A stretch of 64,000 nt of DNA from Rhodospirillales bacterium (GCA_014859895.1 JACZKS010000082.1:55408-119407); one strand, 5' to 3'; positions 22,388 through 31,565 are shown, numbered from the stretch's first letter. Made by a program: numbers and translations. The notes: generated by a model not told the origin, from the letters alone.

Positions 22388-23308
22388 CTACACGCCAAGC
22401 GCGAAAAGAGTCAGCGGCATGGTGGCAAAGCCGGCCACCGTCTGGAAGGCAATGATCGAAGCCATGGCCTCGTAGTCGCCCCCCATACGCCGGGCCAGGA
22501 TGTAGGCCGAAGGTGCCGTCGGCACCGCCATGAAGAGGACCGCCACCGTTGTCGCCATGGCCGGCAGGCCGAGCCACAGGCACAGCCCCCAGGCCACCCC
22601 CGGCTTGACGACGAATTGCGTGGTGCTGGCGATCAGCGAGGGCCCGACATCGCCCTTCAATCGCGACAGGTCCAACGAGGCGCCGACGCACAGGAGTGCG
22701 ATGGGCAGCGCCATGCGGCCCATCAGCGAGAGCGAGTCGTCGGCCCACACCGGCAATGTAATCCCCGAAACGTTGAGCAGCCCGCCGCCCACACAGCCCA
22801 GGATGAGGGGGTTCTTCGCAAGGTCGACCAGTACGGACAGCGCCGACACCCTTTTACCTCCGGCCGAAAGCAGCAGCACGGTGACGCACAGGATGTTGAT
22901 GATGATGATCATGAAGCCGGAAATCACCGCGCCCAATGCCAGCCCCTCGGTCTGGTACAGGCTTTCGGCAAGCGCCAGCGCGATATAGGCGTTGTAGCGC
23001 ACGCCGCCCTGGAAGATCGAGGTGAAGGTACGGGGGTGCGGCCGTCCGCGCAGCAAGTGCAACGCGACAAGGGCCGCTGCGGCGACCAGGATGGCGCCAT
23101 AGATGGCGCCCACCATTCCTCCCCAGGCAAGGCCGCCGACATCGCTGCGCCCGATGGTGCGCACCAGAAGCAACGGCATCAGCAGGTAGTAGGCCAGCTT
23201 TTCGGCCGACGACCAGAAGCCCGCTTCGAGGAACCCGCTGCGCCGCAGGACTTGACCGGCCGCCAGCAGAATGATCAGAGGAATGAGCGCGTTGGCGATG
23301 GTACTCAA
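22388..23308 (-). CDS. AEC-family (auxin efflux carrier-like) permease
   Basis: This is a membrane permease of about 306 residues with ten hydrophobic segments in two halves. It begins with the typical AEC opening LSTIANALIPLIILLAAGQVLRRSGF and carries a second-half SLMGRMALPIALLCVGASLDL motif. Family members export or import small organic acids or amino acids. I placed the start at a TTG (23308) with GGAGA upstream, because hydrophobic sequence starts there and the length fits. An open frame extending to 23731 is antisense to a degraded protease gene and has no AEC character. Confidence 0.8.
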   Translation of the reverse strand: MSTIANALIPLIILLAAGQVLRRSGFLEAGFWSSAEKLAYYLLMPLLLVRTIGRSDVGGLAWGGMVGAIYGAILVAAAALVALHLLRGRPHPRTFTSIFQGGVRYNAYIALALAESLYQTEGLALGAVISGFMIIIINILCVTVLLLSAGGKRVSALSVLVDLAKNPLILGCVGGGLLNVSGITLPVWADDSLSLMGRMALPIALLCVGASLDLSRLKGDVGPSLIASTTQFVVKPGVAWGLCLWLGLPAMATTVAVLFMAVPTAPSAYILARRMGGDYEAMASIIAFQTVAGFATMPLTLFALGV

Positions 23309-23422
23309 AGGGAGGTCTCCGGGGAGAGCGATCGGGCGGGAGATTGTCACGCCGCCCCTTCGGCGTCGAGCCCCGTTGAAGGCATTGCCGCTGGGCCGAG
23401 CGGCGAGGAGCCAACCACCATC

Positions 23423-23760
23423 ATGCAGGTCAAAAGCATGCGCGAAGCCGCGCAACTGGCCGGCAAGGCACTGCCCCGAGTCTTCGCCATCGACGGCGAG
23501 GCGTTGCGCCAAGCCGGCACTGAGTTCACCGCCTCCCTGCTGTTGGGTGGGGCGGCAAGATGCGGCTTTTCTACATCTGTGCGGCCGGCAACTACATCCA
23601 GTCGACCGAAGAGACGCCATTCTTCCAGATCGGCGAGACCAAGTACGGCAAGCCGATCCTCGATCGCTTGGCTTTCTTTGACACCACGGTGCAGGACGCC
23701 GCCAAGCTGGCCCTGATCTCCATGGATTCAACGTTGCGCTCCAACCTGTCGGTGCTGGAT
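23423..23760 (+). pseudogene. Remnant of a proteasome-type protease (Ntn hydrolase)
   Basis: Two adjacent frames read like the C-terminal half of the bacterial proteasome-type proteases (COG3484-like, HslV/20S beta fold). The first is AIDGEALRQAGTEFTASLLLGG from 23423. The second is MRLFYICAAGNYIQSTEETP, then FFQIGETKYGKPILDR and ALISMDSTLRSNLSV from 23560. The frame shifts near 23555, where about four residues of the usual linker are missing. The N-terminal half with the catalytic residue is absent, and the C-terminus ends in a dispersed repeat. This is a dead gene fragment between the AEC permease and the helicase. Confidence 0.75.
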
Positions 23761-23784
23761 TCCTGCGTTCGCGGAAATGACGAG
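23752..23784. repeat. Degenerate palindromic dispersed repeat
   Basis: The segment GGATTCCTGCGTTCGCGG plus AAATGACGA is a decayed copy of the widespread ATTCCCGCG/CGCGGGAAT palindrome that yields the spurious peptides LDSRVRGND or VIPAKAGIQ. It directly abuts the truncated protease remnant and may mark the rearrangement that removed its 3' end. Confidence 0.5.
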
Positions 23785-23819
23785 ATGTTTGCGTCGGACG
23801 CTTCCGTTCGGGTACTGCC

Positions 23820-25715
23820 TTAGTCGAACTTCTTTCCCGGCTTCTTGCGCTTCAAGGGGCCGGCACCGTGCTGCTTGTCCCGCGCACGGCCGTGTTTTTT
23901 CTCTCTCGCGTTGGCGTATTTGGAGACGAACTTGGCCTGGTAGGGCTTCTTGCCGGCTGGCCTTGTCCCGCTGTCGTCGCGGAGGGCATCGTCGGCCCCC
24001 GGCTCGGCGGGCTTCCGCGCCACCTCCGGGGCCGGCGGCGGCGTGGCCCGCCCGCCGGATTGACGGCGCGTGTAAGGTTTCTTGCCCGCGTACGGCGTGT
24101 CGCGGGCGTCCGGGGGCGCCTCCGGCACGCCGTCGAGTTGTTTCAGCACGATGGTCTTTTCCATGGTGCGGCTGGGACCCACGGCGGCGAGAAAGCGCTC
24201 GACGCAATCGGGGACAAGCTCGACGTGGGTTTCGTTCTGATGAACCCGGATGGCGCCGATCTCGTTCTTGGTGATGTGGCCGGCCCGGCAGAGCATGGGC
24301 AGCAGCCACCGCGGCTCAGCCGAGTCCTTGTGCCCAACCGAAAGCGAAAACCACACGCCCTTCTTGAAGTCGTCGCGGCGTTTCTTCGGCTCTTCGGCCG
24401 GCTGGGCGTCGATCATCTCCTCGGGCGCCGGATGGCCGGCCCGATGCAGGCGCAGGAAGGCGGCGGCGATCTGCTCCGCCCTGTAGCGGCCGAGAAGGTC
24501 TTGGGCGAAGACGGCTTCGTCTTCGGTCAATGGTTCGCTCAAGACCGGATCGTCGAGCATGCGTTCGCGGTCGCGGCTGGTGATCTCTTCGATGGTGGGC
24601 GAGCGGGCCCAGGTGGCCTGGATTCGGGCGTTCCCCAACAACCGCTCGGTCTGCTTGCGGGCGTTGTGCGGCACGATCAGGGCGCAAACCCCCTTGCGCC
24701 CGGCCCGTCCGGTCCGTCCGCTCCGATGAAGTAGGTTTTCGCGGTTCTTCGGAATGTCGGCGTGGATCACCAGATCCAAATTCGGCAGGTCGATTCCCCG
24801 CGCCGCCACGTCGGTGGCGATGCATACCCGGGCCCGTCCGTCGCGCATGGCCTGGAGCGCGTGGGTGCGTTCGCTCTGACTCAATTCGCCCGACAGCGCC
24901 ACCACCGAAAAGCCGCGGTTGGTGAAGCGGCTGGTCATGTGGTTGACGGTCATGCGGGTGGCGCAGAAAACCAGCGCGCTCTTCGCCTCGTAAAACCGGA
25001 GCACGTTGATGATGCCGTTTTCACGGTCGTTGGGGGCGACGGTGAAGACCCGATAGTCGATGTCGAGATGCTGTTTCTGTTCCTCCGTCGTGCTGACACG
25101 CACGGCGTTGCGCTGATACCGCTTGGCCAAGCTGGCGATGGAGTGGGGCACTGTGGCGGAAAACATCAGCGTGCGCCGTTCGGCCGGCGCGGCGTCGAGG
25201 ATGTATTCGAGGTCGTCGCGGAAGCCCAGGTCGAGCATCTCGTCCGCCTCGTCCAGGATCACGGCCTTGAGCGCCGTCAGGTCCAGGGAGCCGCGTTCGA
25301 TATGATCGCGCAGGCGCCCCGGCGTGCCAACCACGATGTGCGCGCCGACTTGCAGGGCGCGCCGTTCGGCCCGCATGTCCATGCCGCCGACACAGGAGGT
25401 GACGGTGGCCCCGGTCATCGCGTACAGCCATTCCAGTTCCTGCTTGACCTGCAACGCCAGTTCGCGGGTCGGGGCGACGGCCAGTGCCAAGGGCGCCCCG
25501 GCGGGGGCGAAGCGCGGGCGGCCCGCCAGCAGCGTCGGCTCGATGGCCAGCCCGAAGGCCACGGTCTTGCCCGATCCGGTCTGGGCAGAAACCAGGAGAT
25601 CGGCATCTTTGAGTTCCGGAGCGAGGATCGCCTTCTGGACCGAGGTCAGCTCGGAATAGCCGCGTTGGCTCAACGCTTGGCCGAGCGCCGGAACGACACT
25701 TTCAAATTCTGTCAT
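23820..25715 (-). CDS. DEAD-box ATP-dependent RNA helicase
   Basis: This 631-residue helicase has all core motifs: Q motif region GYSELTSVQKAIL, Walker A AQTGSGKT, PTRELALQV, DEAD in ILDEADEMLDLGF, FSAT, and HRSGRTGRAGRKG in the second RecA domain. Residues 455-545 look like a DbpA/CsdA-type RNA-binding domain. The C-terminus is a long basic, low-complexity tail that probably binds RNA. Likely roles are ribosome assembly or cold adaptation. Its stop lies close to the degraded protease. Confidence 0.93.
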   Translation of the reverse strand: MTEFESVVPALGQALSQRGYSELTSVQKAILAPELKDADLLVSAQTGSGKTVAFGLAIEPTLLAGRPRFAPAGAPLALAVAPTRELALQVKQELEWLYAMTGATVTSCVGGMDMRAERRALQVGAHIVVGTPGRLRDHIERGSLDLTALKAVILDEADEMLDLGFRDDLEYILDAAPAERRTLMFSATVPHSIASLAKRYQRNAVRVSTTEEQKQHLDIDYRVFTVAPNDRENGIINVLRFYEAKSALVFCATRMTVNHMTSRFTNRGFSVVALSGELSQSERTHALQAMRDGRARVCIATDVAARGIDLPNLDLVIHADIPKNRENLLHRSGRTGRAGRKGVCALIVPHNARKQTERLLGNARIQATWARSPTIEEITSRDRERMLDDPVLSEPLTEDEAVFAQDLLGRYRAEQIAAAFLRLHRAGHPAPEEMIDAQPAEEPKKRRDDFKKGVWFSLSVGHKDSAEPRWLLPMLCRAGHITKNEIGAIRVHQNETHVELVPDCVERFLAAVGPSRTMEKTIVLKQLDGVPEAPPDARDTPYAGKKPYTRRQSGGRATPPPAPEVARKPAEPGADDALRDDSGTRPAGKKPYQAKFVSKYANAREKKHGRARDKQHGAGPLKRKKPGKKFD

Positions 25716-25894
25716 AGCCTTGCTTTCGGGATACAGGTTGGCGCGCCGGGGTTTCGGTCATCGAAGGGGCGGCACGCCCGACGCCGCATCAAACTGGCGG
25801 CGAAACGATGGAAGATGGACGCGTTGTACTTGGTGTGGGCCGTCATTGTAAAGGGCGCGCGAAGGCCACGCAGCCATCGACGCCTGCTGGCAGC

Positions 25895-26371
25895 CTAGAA
25901 ATAGCCGATCAGGCGGCCGAGTACGATGACGGCGAGCCACACGGCAAGCGAGGTGGCGCCGATGAGCCGTTGCCAGGAAAAGTCGCGGCCGGGATCGTCA
26001 GGAACGTGCCGCCTTCGCAATGCGTGAAAGGTCAGAGCGTTGGCGATACCCAACGCCAGCATCGCCATCTTCGCCAGGAAGAAGCCGGAAGCCACATAAT
26101 CCTTGGCGTTGGCGGCGAACAGCAGGAGACCGAAGACGGCGGCCACGGCCAGCCCGGCGGCGGCCACCGGCACCAGGACGCGCAGGAATAAGGCCAGCGG
26201 CACCTCGCGCCAGACGCCGATCAGACGAAGGTCGACCGGCACGATGGCGCCGAACAGCAGCGCGATACCGATGATGTGGCCGGCGTTGACCAGGGGATAG
26301 ACCCAGGTCGAGCCACGCAGGGCCGTTGCCAGGACCGAGCCTTCGATCCCCGCCAGCAGTTCGGCCGCCAC
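25895..26371 (-). CDS. DUF6644-like integral membrane protein
   Basis: This 158-residue protein has four predicted membrane helices. The STWVYPLVNAGHIIGIALLFGAIVPVDLRLIG stretch resembles the DUF6644 family, whose conserved His and Asp-Leu-Arg motif hint at a redox or haem-linked role; no function is established. It follows a DUF6152-like exported protein by 12 bases on the same strand. Such pairing is common for these families and suggests a joint envelope function. Confidence 0.75.
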   Translation of the reverse strand: MAAELLAGIEGSVLATALRGSTWVYPLVNAGHIIGIALLFGAIVPVDLRLIGVWREVPLALFLRVLVPVAAAGLAVAAVFGLLLFAANAKDYVASGFFLAKMAMLALGIANALTFHALRRRHVPDDPGRDFSWQRLIGATSLAVWLAVIVLGRLIGYF

Positions 26372-26383
26372 TCGGAGCCCGCC

Positions 26384-26764
26384 CTAGGACGCGCGGTCGG
26401 GATAGAGGTTGTGCTCGCGCCCGGCGATGACCAGGCGCTCCGCCTTCATCACCCGCTCGGAAGCCTTGGCCGAGCGGTGGCCGTGGGCGGTCACCATGGT
26501 GCCCTTGGCCAGCACTTCGTGCGTCAGGCCGGCCCGCTCGTTGCGCCACGGCTGTCCGATTTCGACCACCCATTCATCACCCTTGACGTCGAGGGTCATT
26601 TCGCCGTGCGGGTTGCCGAGCTTGACCGCCGTGATCTGCCCGGTCAGTTCAAATTCTTCGTCGGTGGCCCATCCCCAACCGTGGTGGGCCCTCGCCGGCC
26701 CGGCCAGCCAGAGGCCGGCAACGATGGTGAACCCCGCCCGCATCAGGAAATCTCGCCGGTTCAT
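26384..26764 (-). CDS. DUF6152-like exported protein with Tat-type signal
   Basis: This 126-residue protein begins MNRRDFLMRAGF, a twin-arginine-like signal with cleavage expected near ARA-HHGW. The mature part matches the DUF6152 pattern (HHGWGW, then ELTGQITAVKLGNPHGEM), a small beta-rich periplasmic domain of unknown role. The start at 26764 has GGAGG eight bases upstream; the longer open frame to 27076 is not coding. It lies just upstream of the DUF6644-like membrane protein, with which it probably works. Confidence 0.8.
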   Translation of the reverse strand: MNRRDFLMRAGFTIVAGLWLAGPARAHHGWGWATDEEFELTGQITAVKLGNPHGEMTLDVKGDEWVVEIGQPWRNERAGLTHEVLAKGTMVTAHGHRSAKASERVMKAERLVIAGREHNLYPDRAS

Positions 26765-26831
26765 GGCTGCCCTCCTTTGCCGATTTCCCATTACATGGGG
26801 ATTGGCCGGCTGCCGAAAAGGACCGTCGCCT

Positions 26832-27476
26832 TCATTCAAGGGGGTCAAGCCGTCGCGCCACATCGGTCCACTCGGCGGGAGCGACCTCGGCGATGAGTTC
26901 CGGTGCCTCCCCGGCTCGCGGCCGGAAAACGGCGGCACCGGCCTCGGCCGGATAGGCACCGGTCGCCGCCAGCACCACGTTGCCGTGGCCGACGATGACG
27001 ACGTTGGCGCCCGGCGGCGTCGGCTCGGAAAGACGCTTGCGGGCCCGCTGGATGACGGCATCCCGGCCGCCCACAAAATCGGCCACCTTCATGTTCATGA
27101 TGTCGGGCGTCGTTTCTACCAGTCCGAGGCCGAGGCGAAGCGCGGTTTCCCGCGTCCGGCAATATTCGCTGGAAAGCACCCGTGATACCGGAATGGAGAG
27201 CCGGCGCATGGAGGTGCCGATCCGTTCGGCAGTCTTGCGGCCTTCTTCCGAAAGCTGGCGCATCCGATCGGGCTCGCAACTCGTCCACTCGCCGGCCGCA
27301 TTCACGCGATCCTGCTGCGACCAATCAGTGGCAGCATGACGGAAGTAGATGACGAAGCCGCCCTGACGCAGGGCCTGGACCAAGACGTTCCCGGCCAAAG
27401 GTTCGGCCGCCGCCGCGGACGGCAGGGCCAGCAGCAGACCGATAGCCACCAACCATCGTCGCGCCGCAATGTTCAT
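26832..27476 (-). CDS. Exported histidine phosphatase superfamily protein
   Basis: This 214-residue protein has a Sec signal peptide (residues 1-24, cleavage after AAA) and a histidine phosphatase fold. The N-terminal catalytic motif is YFRHAATDW, where RHA replaces the usual RHG. The second His is in VVIVGHGN. RVLSSEYCRTRETA carries the conserved Arg. It should act on phosphate esters in the periplasm; the substrate is unknown. It precedes the DUF6152/DUF6644 pair on the same strand with a 67-base gap. Confidence 0.85.
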   Translation of the reverse strand: MNIAARRWLVAIGLLLALPSAAAAEPLAGNVLVQALRQGGFVIYFRHAATDWSQQDRVNAAGEWTSCEPDRMRQLSEEGRKTAERIGTSMRRLSIPVSRVLSSEYCRTRETALRLGLGLVETTPDIMNMKVADFVGGRDAVIQRARKRLSEPTPPGANVVIVGHGNVVLAATGAYPAEAGAAVFRPRAGEAPELIAEVAPAEWTDVARRLDPLE

Positions 27477-27514
27477 GGCATGCCTCCCGCACCCCCGAAG
27501 GAAAAGATAATCAC

Positions 27515-28018
27515 CTAGGGCCGGGCTTGCGAGCGCTTCACGATGCTGATTCTGCCGTTGCGCTCCAGATGGGCCGATTCAACGGCTTCGATCCCGGAAA
27601 CACCATGCAGGCGCAGTTCCTCCTCAAGGTCGCCCTCGCCGATCAGGGCCCGCCTGGCACGGCGCCAATCGATCTTTCCTGCCTCGATCAGCCGGGTCGG
27701 CCGGCCTTTGGCGAGGCGCGAAAGCCAGCCCCAGTGGACGGCCAGCGCGGCGATCAGGGAATGCACGCCGACGATCACCGCGGCGGCTGCCAGCGTCGGC
27801 AGCAGGGCGGCGTTGCCGGTCAGCGCGCGGCTAAGTGCGGAACCGACGATCACCGCCACTACGAAGTCCATGGCGGTGTCGTGCCCCAGCGCCCGGCGCG
27901 CGCTGACCCGCAAAAGGACGATGGCGTAGATCGAGATGAGCACGCCCCGGGCGCTCATCTGCGCCCAGGTGAGCGTGCCGTCGGTCCCGGAGCCGAAGAC
28001 CTGGTTGAAAAGTTCCAT
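27515..28018 (-). CDS. DUF421/YetF-family membrane protein
   Basis: This 167-residue protein has three N-terminal membrane helices (about 20-100) and a cytoplasmic C-terminal YetF-like domain (RPTRLIEAGKIDWRRARRALIGEGDLEEELRLHG...). Family members are uncharacterised membrane proteins linked to stress or spores in Bacillus. The start at 28018 (MELFNQVFG) is chosen because the frame upstream is not protein-like, although no strong Shine-Dalgarno is visible. It is divergent from the DUF892 gene. Confidence 0.75.
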   Translation of the reverse strand: MELFNQVFGSGTDGTLTWAQMSARGVLISIYAIVLLRVSARRALGHDTAMDFVVAVIVGSALSRALTGNAALLPTLAAAAVIVGVHSLIAALAVHWGWLSRLAKGRPTRLIEAGKIDWRRARRALIGEGDLEEELRLHGVSGIEAVESAHLERNGRISIVKRSQARP

Positions 28019-28164
28019 GCGCGGAGGAACGCGGAACAGCCCCGACTTGTTCCCCGGCAGGGACCGCCCAAAAAAGGGCCGGCCGCGCGGAACCTGTGGC
28101 CGAGGATGTCGTTGAGTCCGTTGAACCGCGCATGGCAACGAACATGAGGAAAGGAACATCCCCC

Positions 28165-28659
28165 ATGCAGATCAACAGCTTGAAGGACATGTACATCGCC
28201 GAGTTGCAAGAGTTGGCCAGTGTCGAGCGCCAGCTTTCCGACTCGCTCCCCCGCATGGCCGAGATGGCGACCCATCCGACCCTGAAGAACGCCTTCGTCC
28301 GCCACCGCAAGGAGACCGAGGTGCAGCAGGAGCGCCTAGAATCGATCCTGGAGAAACACGGCGCCAGCCCGACGGCACATACCGATCAGTCCATGCAGGC
28401 CCTTGTCGACGAAACCGAGAAAATGGCTTCGATGCTGAAGGGCGACGGCCTGTGCGACGCCGGCCTCATCGCCTCGGCCCAGCGGCTGGAACACTACGAG
28501 ATCGCCGCTTACGGCACCGCCGCAGCCCTCGCAGGGCAGCTCAACCTGCGCGAGGACCAGGAGATCCTGCACGAGAGCCTCGAGGAAGAGAAGCACGCCG
28601 ATGCCTTGCTGACCAAGCTCGCCAAAAGCGAGGTGAACCCGGCAGCAGTGGCTTCCTGA
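28165..28659 (+). CDS. Ferritin-like DUF892 (YciE/YciF) protein
   Basis: This 164-residue all-helical protein of the DUF892 family starts MQINSLKDMYIAELQELASVE. Glu/His residues spaced along the helices (e.g. LEHYEIAAYGT and HESLEEEKHADALL) are consistent with a ferritin-like diiron bundle. Homologues are stress-induced. The start at 28165 has GAGGAAAGGA upstream; ATG 28144 is an alternative. A terminator hairpin follows. Confidence 0.9.
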   Translation: MQINSLKDMYIAELQELASVERQLSDSLPRMAEMATHPTLKNAFVRHRKETEVQQERLESILEKHGASPTAHTDQSMQALVDETEKMASMLKGDGLCDAGLIASAQRLEHYEIAAYGTAAALAGQLNLREDQEILHESLEEEKHADALLTKLAKSEVNPAAVAS

Positions 28660-28680
28660 AAACCTTTTCCAAAGACGAAG

Positions 28681-28716
28681 ACGCCCGATCCAAGCCGAAG
28701 GGGTCGGATCGGGCGT
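28681..28716. terminator. Shared bidirectional terminator between the DUF892 gene and ssb
   Basis: An 11-bp perfect stem (ACGCCCGATCC with GGATCGGGCGT) separates two convergent genes. T-runs are short on both sides, so efficiency is uncertain, but the position between two stops supports the call. Confidence 0.6.
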
Positions 28717-28743
28717 TCAATTCGGGACGGAAATGACCAAGTC

Positions 28744-29250
28744 TTAGAACGGGATCTCGTCGTCGAGGTCGCCGCCCGGTTTGCCGCCGGCAGGGGTGCT
28801 GCTGCTGCCGCCACCGCCGCTGGCCGGCCCCCAGTCGGGGCCGTCGCCGGCAGGCGCTGAGCCAGGCGCGTCGTAATCGCCCGCCCCACCCCCACCGCCA
28901 CGGGTGTCCAGCATGGTCAGTTCGCCGCGGAACTTCTGCAGCACCACCTCGGTGGTGTAGCGCTCCTGGCCGTCGTTGCCGGTCCATTTGCGGGTTTGCA
29001 ACGATCCTTCCAGGTAAACCTTGGCGCCCTTCTTCAGATATTTTTCGGCCACCTCGGCAAGTCGGTCGTTGAAGATGACGACACGGTGCCACTCGGTCCG
29101 CTCGCGGCGGTCGCCGCTCTGGCGGTCGCGCCATGTCTCCGACGTCGCCACGGGAAAGTTGACGATCTTCGTGCCATCCTGCGCAAAGCGCACCTCCGGG
29201 TCACGCCCGAGATTGCCGATAAGAATGACTTTGTTGATGCTGCCTGCCAT
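28744..29250 (-). CDS. ssb: Single-stranded DNA-binding protein
   Basis: This 168-residue SSB has an N-terminal OB-fold ([39 protein letters not shown]), a Gly-rich linker and the conserved acidic tail DLDDEIPF that recruits partner proteins. It binds and protects single-stranded DNA in replication and repair. It lies on the gyrA-coaD strand about 6.5 kb upstream of gyrA. Confidence 0.97.
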   Translation of the reverse strand: MAGSINKVILIGNLGRDPEVRFAQDGTKIVNFPVATSETWRDRQSGDRRERTEWHRVVIFNDRLAEVAEKYLKKGAKVYLEGSLQTRKWTGNDGQERYTTEVVLQKFRGELTMLDTRGGGGGAGDYDAPGSAPAGDGPDWGPASGGGGSSSTPAGGKPGGDLDDEIPF

Positions 29251-29376
29251 GAAACTCCCCGCTACTCAAATATCCGACTGCAAGACCCCAAATCCGCCCC
29301 CGGCTGCGCTGCCGGAGCCCCCCATGGACCCACCATGGACCCACCATGCTAAAGCCGCCCATCCGTTGGCGCCAGC

Positions 29377-30690
29377 CTATTTGAAGATCTTGTCCAGAAT
29401 TGGGAAGGACGATTCCTCTTCCTTCACGGCCGGAGATCCCGCCGATTCCAGCGGCGGCGTGGTCGAAACCTCGGGCGGGGCGTGCCTCTCGCCCTCCTGC
29501 GGTGACAACGGCGGCAGGATGGCGCGGGCATCCGGCGACAGCCGCGGCAATGCTGTCGAGCCGGGGACACCGGTCACCGGCGACGGTTGCGCCGCGGCAG
29601 GCGCCTCGCTGCGCGGCACGGCGGCGTTGGGCGGTGTCACGTCCTGGAGGCGGGCATTGGGCTGCGGGGGCGCGATCGATTTCATCTCGCCGGGAACGGT
29701 ACCGTTCTCGCCCGGCGTCGACATCGGGCCGGCGGCGGAGGGGCCCATCTCGCCGCCCGTGTTGAGGATGATGGGCAGGCCGTCCCTGCCGCCGATGATG
29801 ATGACCTTGCTGTTCTGCGAGGTGGCCAGCGACATGGTCGCCTCGATGCCGCGCAGCCGCAGGTACTCGCCGGTAATGCTCTTCGCAACGATATCCTGGA
29901 AATCGCGCACGCCCTCGGCCTCGATCCGCTTGCGCTCGCGCTCCTTCTGTTCGCGGGCGATGCGGAAATCGTACTCCAGCATGACCTGGTACTGTTCGGC
30001 CTTGCGCTCGATCGCCTCCTTGATGCGTATCGGCAACGTGACGCTGCGGATCAGCACGTCCTCGACGTAGACCAGCTTGCCGCGGACGCTCTGGTTGATT
30101 AGCGACGAGCCCAGCTGGGTGACCATGCGTTCCAGGATCTGTGCCTGGATGAAGGCACGGGTCTCGGAATAGAGCTGTTCGGGCGTGTAACTGGAAATCA
30201 GTTCGCGGGCGTGCGAACCGATCTCGGGGTAGACCAGGACCTCGTCGTAACGGGGTCCAATCAGCTTGTGCAATTGGCCCACCGCGTCGCGGTTGACGCG
30301 AAAGCGTACGGCGATCTCGACCTGCATGCTCAGGCCGTTCGACGAAATGGTATCGTAGATTCGCGCGTTGTTTTGCAGGCGCGCGTCATAGATATACATC
30401 TCGTCCCACGGAAAGATGAGATTGATGCCTTCAGGGTAGTAACGGTCGGTGACGGTGCCGCCGAGGAAACGCAGCCACAGGACGCCGACGTGGCCAGCCG
30501 GAATGTTGATGAACATCCGCGGCGACACCACCATCAACACCAGGATGGCACTGAGCAGGAAGGCGAAGAAACCCAGCGAGTGCCGCCGACCCGTCCTTTT
30601 CGTCCACTGCCAGACGCGGGAAAAAGCGCCTCGGCGGGGTGCCGGAGCGGGGTCCACGGAAGCGGCCGTCGTTGCCGACGCTTCAGACAT
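29377..30690 (-). CDS. SPFH/Band 7 (prohibitin-like) membrane protein
   Basis: This 437-residue protein has an N-terminal membrane anchor (about 38-56) after a basic segment, then an SPFH domain (INIPAGHVGVLWLRFLGGT to about 270) and a coiled-coil part rich in Glu and Arg (IAREQKERERKRIEAEGV). The last ~130 residues are Pro/Ala-rich and disordered. SPFH proteins scaffold membrane microdomains or regulate proteases. The gene follows a 64-residue membrane protein gene, probably in the same transcript. Two tandem copies of CCATGGACCCA lie in the ssb-side gap at 29331-29352. Confidence 0.88.
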   Translation of the reverse strand: MSEASATTAASVDPAPAPRRGAFSRVWQWTKRTGRRHSLGFFAFLLSAILVLMVVSPRMFINIPAGHVGVLWLRFLGGTVTDRYYPEGINLIFPWDEMYIYDARLQNNARIYDTISSNGLSMQVEIAVRFRVNRDAVGQLHKLIGPRYDEVLVYPEIGSHARELISSYTPEQLYSETRAFIQAQILERMVTQLGSSLINQSVRGKLVYVEDVLIRSVTLPIRIKEAIERKAEQYQVMLEYDFRIAREQKERERKRIEAEGVRDFQDIVAKSITGEYLRLRGIEATMSLATSQNSKVIIIGGRDGLPIILNTGGEMGPSAAGPMSTPGENGTVPGEMKSIAPPQPNARLQDVTPPNAAVPRSEAPAAAQPSPVTGVPGSTALPRLSPDARAILPPLSPQEGERHAPPEVSTTPPLESAGSPAVKEEESSFPILDKIFK

Positions 30691-30767
30691 CCGCCCCCCA
30701 CAGGTTCAGGATGCCACCCGCCATGCAGACTCCGTTCATGGTTGTGCCCAACTTGCGCCGCCTCGCC

Positions 30768-30962
30768 TCACGGCTCGATCTCTTCAATCTTCCGCCGGAT
30801 GTCACGGTTCGGGCGGGCGATCACCTGAACCAGGAAATCGAGAATGGGCGTGATGAGAATGGACAGGAAAAAATGGCCGAGGAAGCCGATGACCGTCTTG
30901 CGGCCCATGACCCCCGTCACCACGCAGGCCAACAGATACAGAACAACGATGATCACCTGCAT
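30768..30962 (-). CDS. Small two-helix membrane protein
   Basis: This 64-residue protein has two hydrophobic segments (MQVIIVVLYLLACVVTGVMG and VIGFLGHFFLSILITPILDFLV) and a charged C-terminus (RPNRDIRRKIEEIEP). A GGAAAGG Shine-Dalgarno lies upstream. I do not recognise a named family. It precedes the SPFH gene on the same strand by 77 bases and may be its membrane partner. Confidence 0.7.
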   Translation of the reverse strand: MQVIIVVLYLLACVVTGVMGRKTVIGFLGHFFLSILITPILDFLVQVIARPNRDIRRKIEEIEP

Positions 30963-31031
30963 GACTAAGCCTTTCCTTGAAGCCGGGAATCCCCGCCCTT
31001 GTCCTGTTGCCGGACGTTCGCCGGCAATGCG

Positions 31032-31565
31032 TCAGGCGGCCGCGGACCCGACAGTGCGCGTCTTGGCCTCCTCGAACTTCTCGCGGAAGTAGCCCTCGAC
31101 TTTCTTCGCATCGAACGTCAGGAAGGTTCCGCCGGAGGCGAAATGCTGCTCGAACACCTTGCCCACCGCATAGGTGGTGGCGGCGGCAAAGGCCGGCATG
31201 GTGGCCAATCCTACGATCTGCCCGACCACAGGCACGCTACGGAAGAGGCCGTACATCAGGCCGCTCGCCATCAGGCCATTGCTGGCGCCGCCCGCGGCGA
31301 GGCTGCCGATCAGCGCGGCAACCGCCGACTTGCCGGCATTGGCACGGAAGGGAACCTCGTAAACGTCCGACAACTCCTTGACCAGCTTGACCTGGACCGC
31401 CAGCACCGCGGCGGTATCGACGTAGGCGAAGGGAATGACTCCGGCGCCCATCGACCACAGGACGTTGCGGCGGATGACCTGTGCCGCCTGCTGGTCCACG
31501 GGCATGTCCTGCGCCGCCGCATCGGCGACACCCTCGACCTTCGTCTTCTTGCTCGTGGTAGCCAT
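31032..31565 (-). CDS. DUF697-family membrane protein (paralogue 1 of 3)
   Basis: This 177-residue protein has the DUF697 pattern: VIRRNVLWSMGAGVIPFAYVDTAAVLAVQ, then LVKELSDVYEVPF and a glycine-rich hydrophobic hairpin (VAALIGSLAAGGAS...). The C-terminal FDAKKVEGYFREKFEEAK helix ends the domain. DUF697 occurs in small GTPase-linked membrane proteins such as YcjF; its function is unknown. GGGAGG precedes the ATG at 31565. Two related genes lie at 37017 and 54212. It is divergent from the sensor gene across a 246-base gap with no further gene. Confidence 0.85.
   Translation of the reverse strand: MATTSKKTKVEGVADAAAQDMPVDQQAAQVIRRNVLWSMGAGVIPFAYVDTAAVLAVQVKLVKELSDVYEVPFRANAGKSAVAALIGSLAAGGASNGLMASGLMYGLFRSVPVVGQIVGLATMPAFAAATTYAVGKVFEQHFASGGTFLTFDAKKVEGYFREKFEEAKTRTVGSAAA

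Noticed and set aside
22388..23731. Long form of the AEC permease with 141 extra N-terminal residues
   Set aside because: The extension is antisense to the protease remnant and lacks hydrophobic or family character; the TTG at 23308 gives the normal length.
29331..29352. Short tandem repeat CCATGGACCCA as a regulatory iteron
   Set aside because: Only two copies in a gene-end gap; too little to claim a function.
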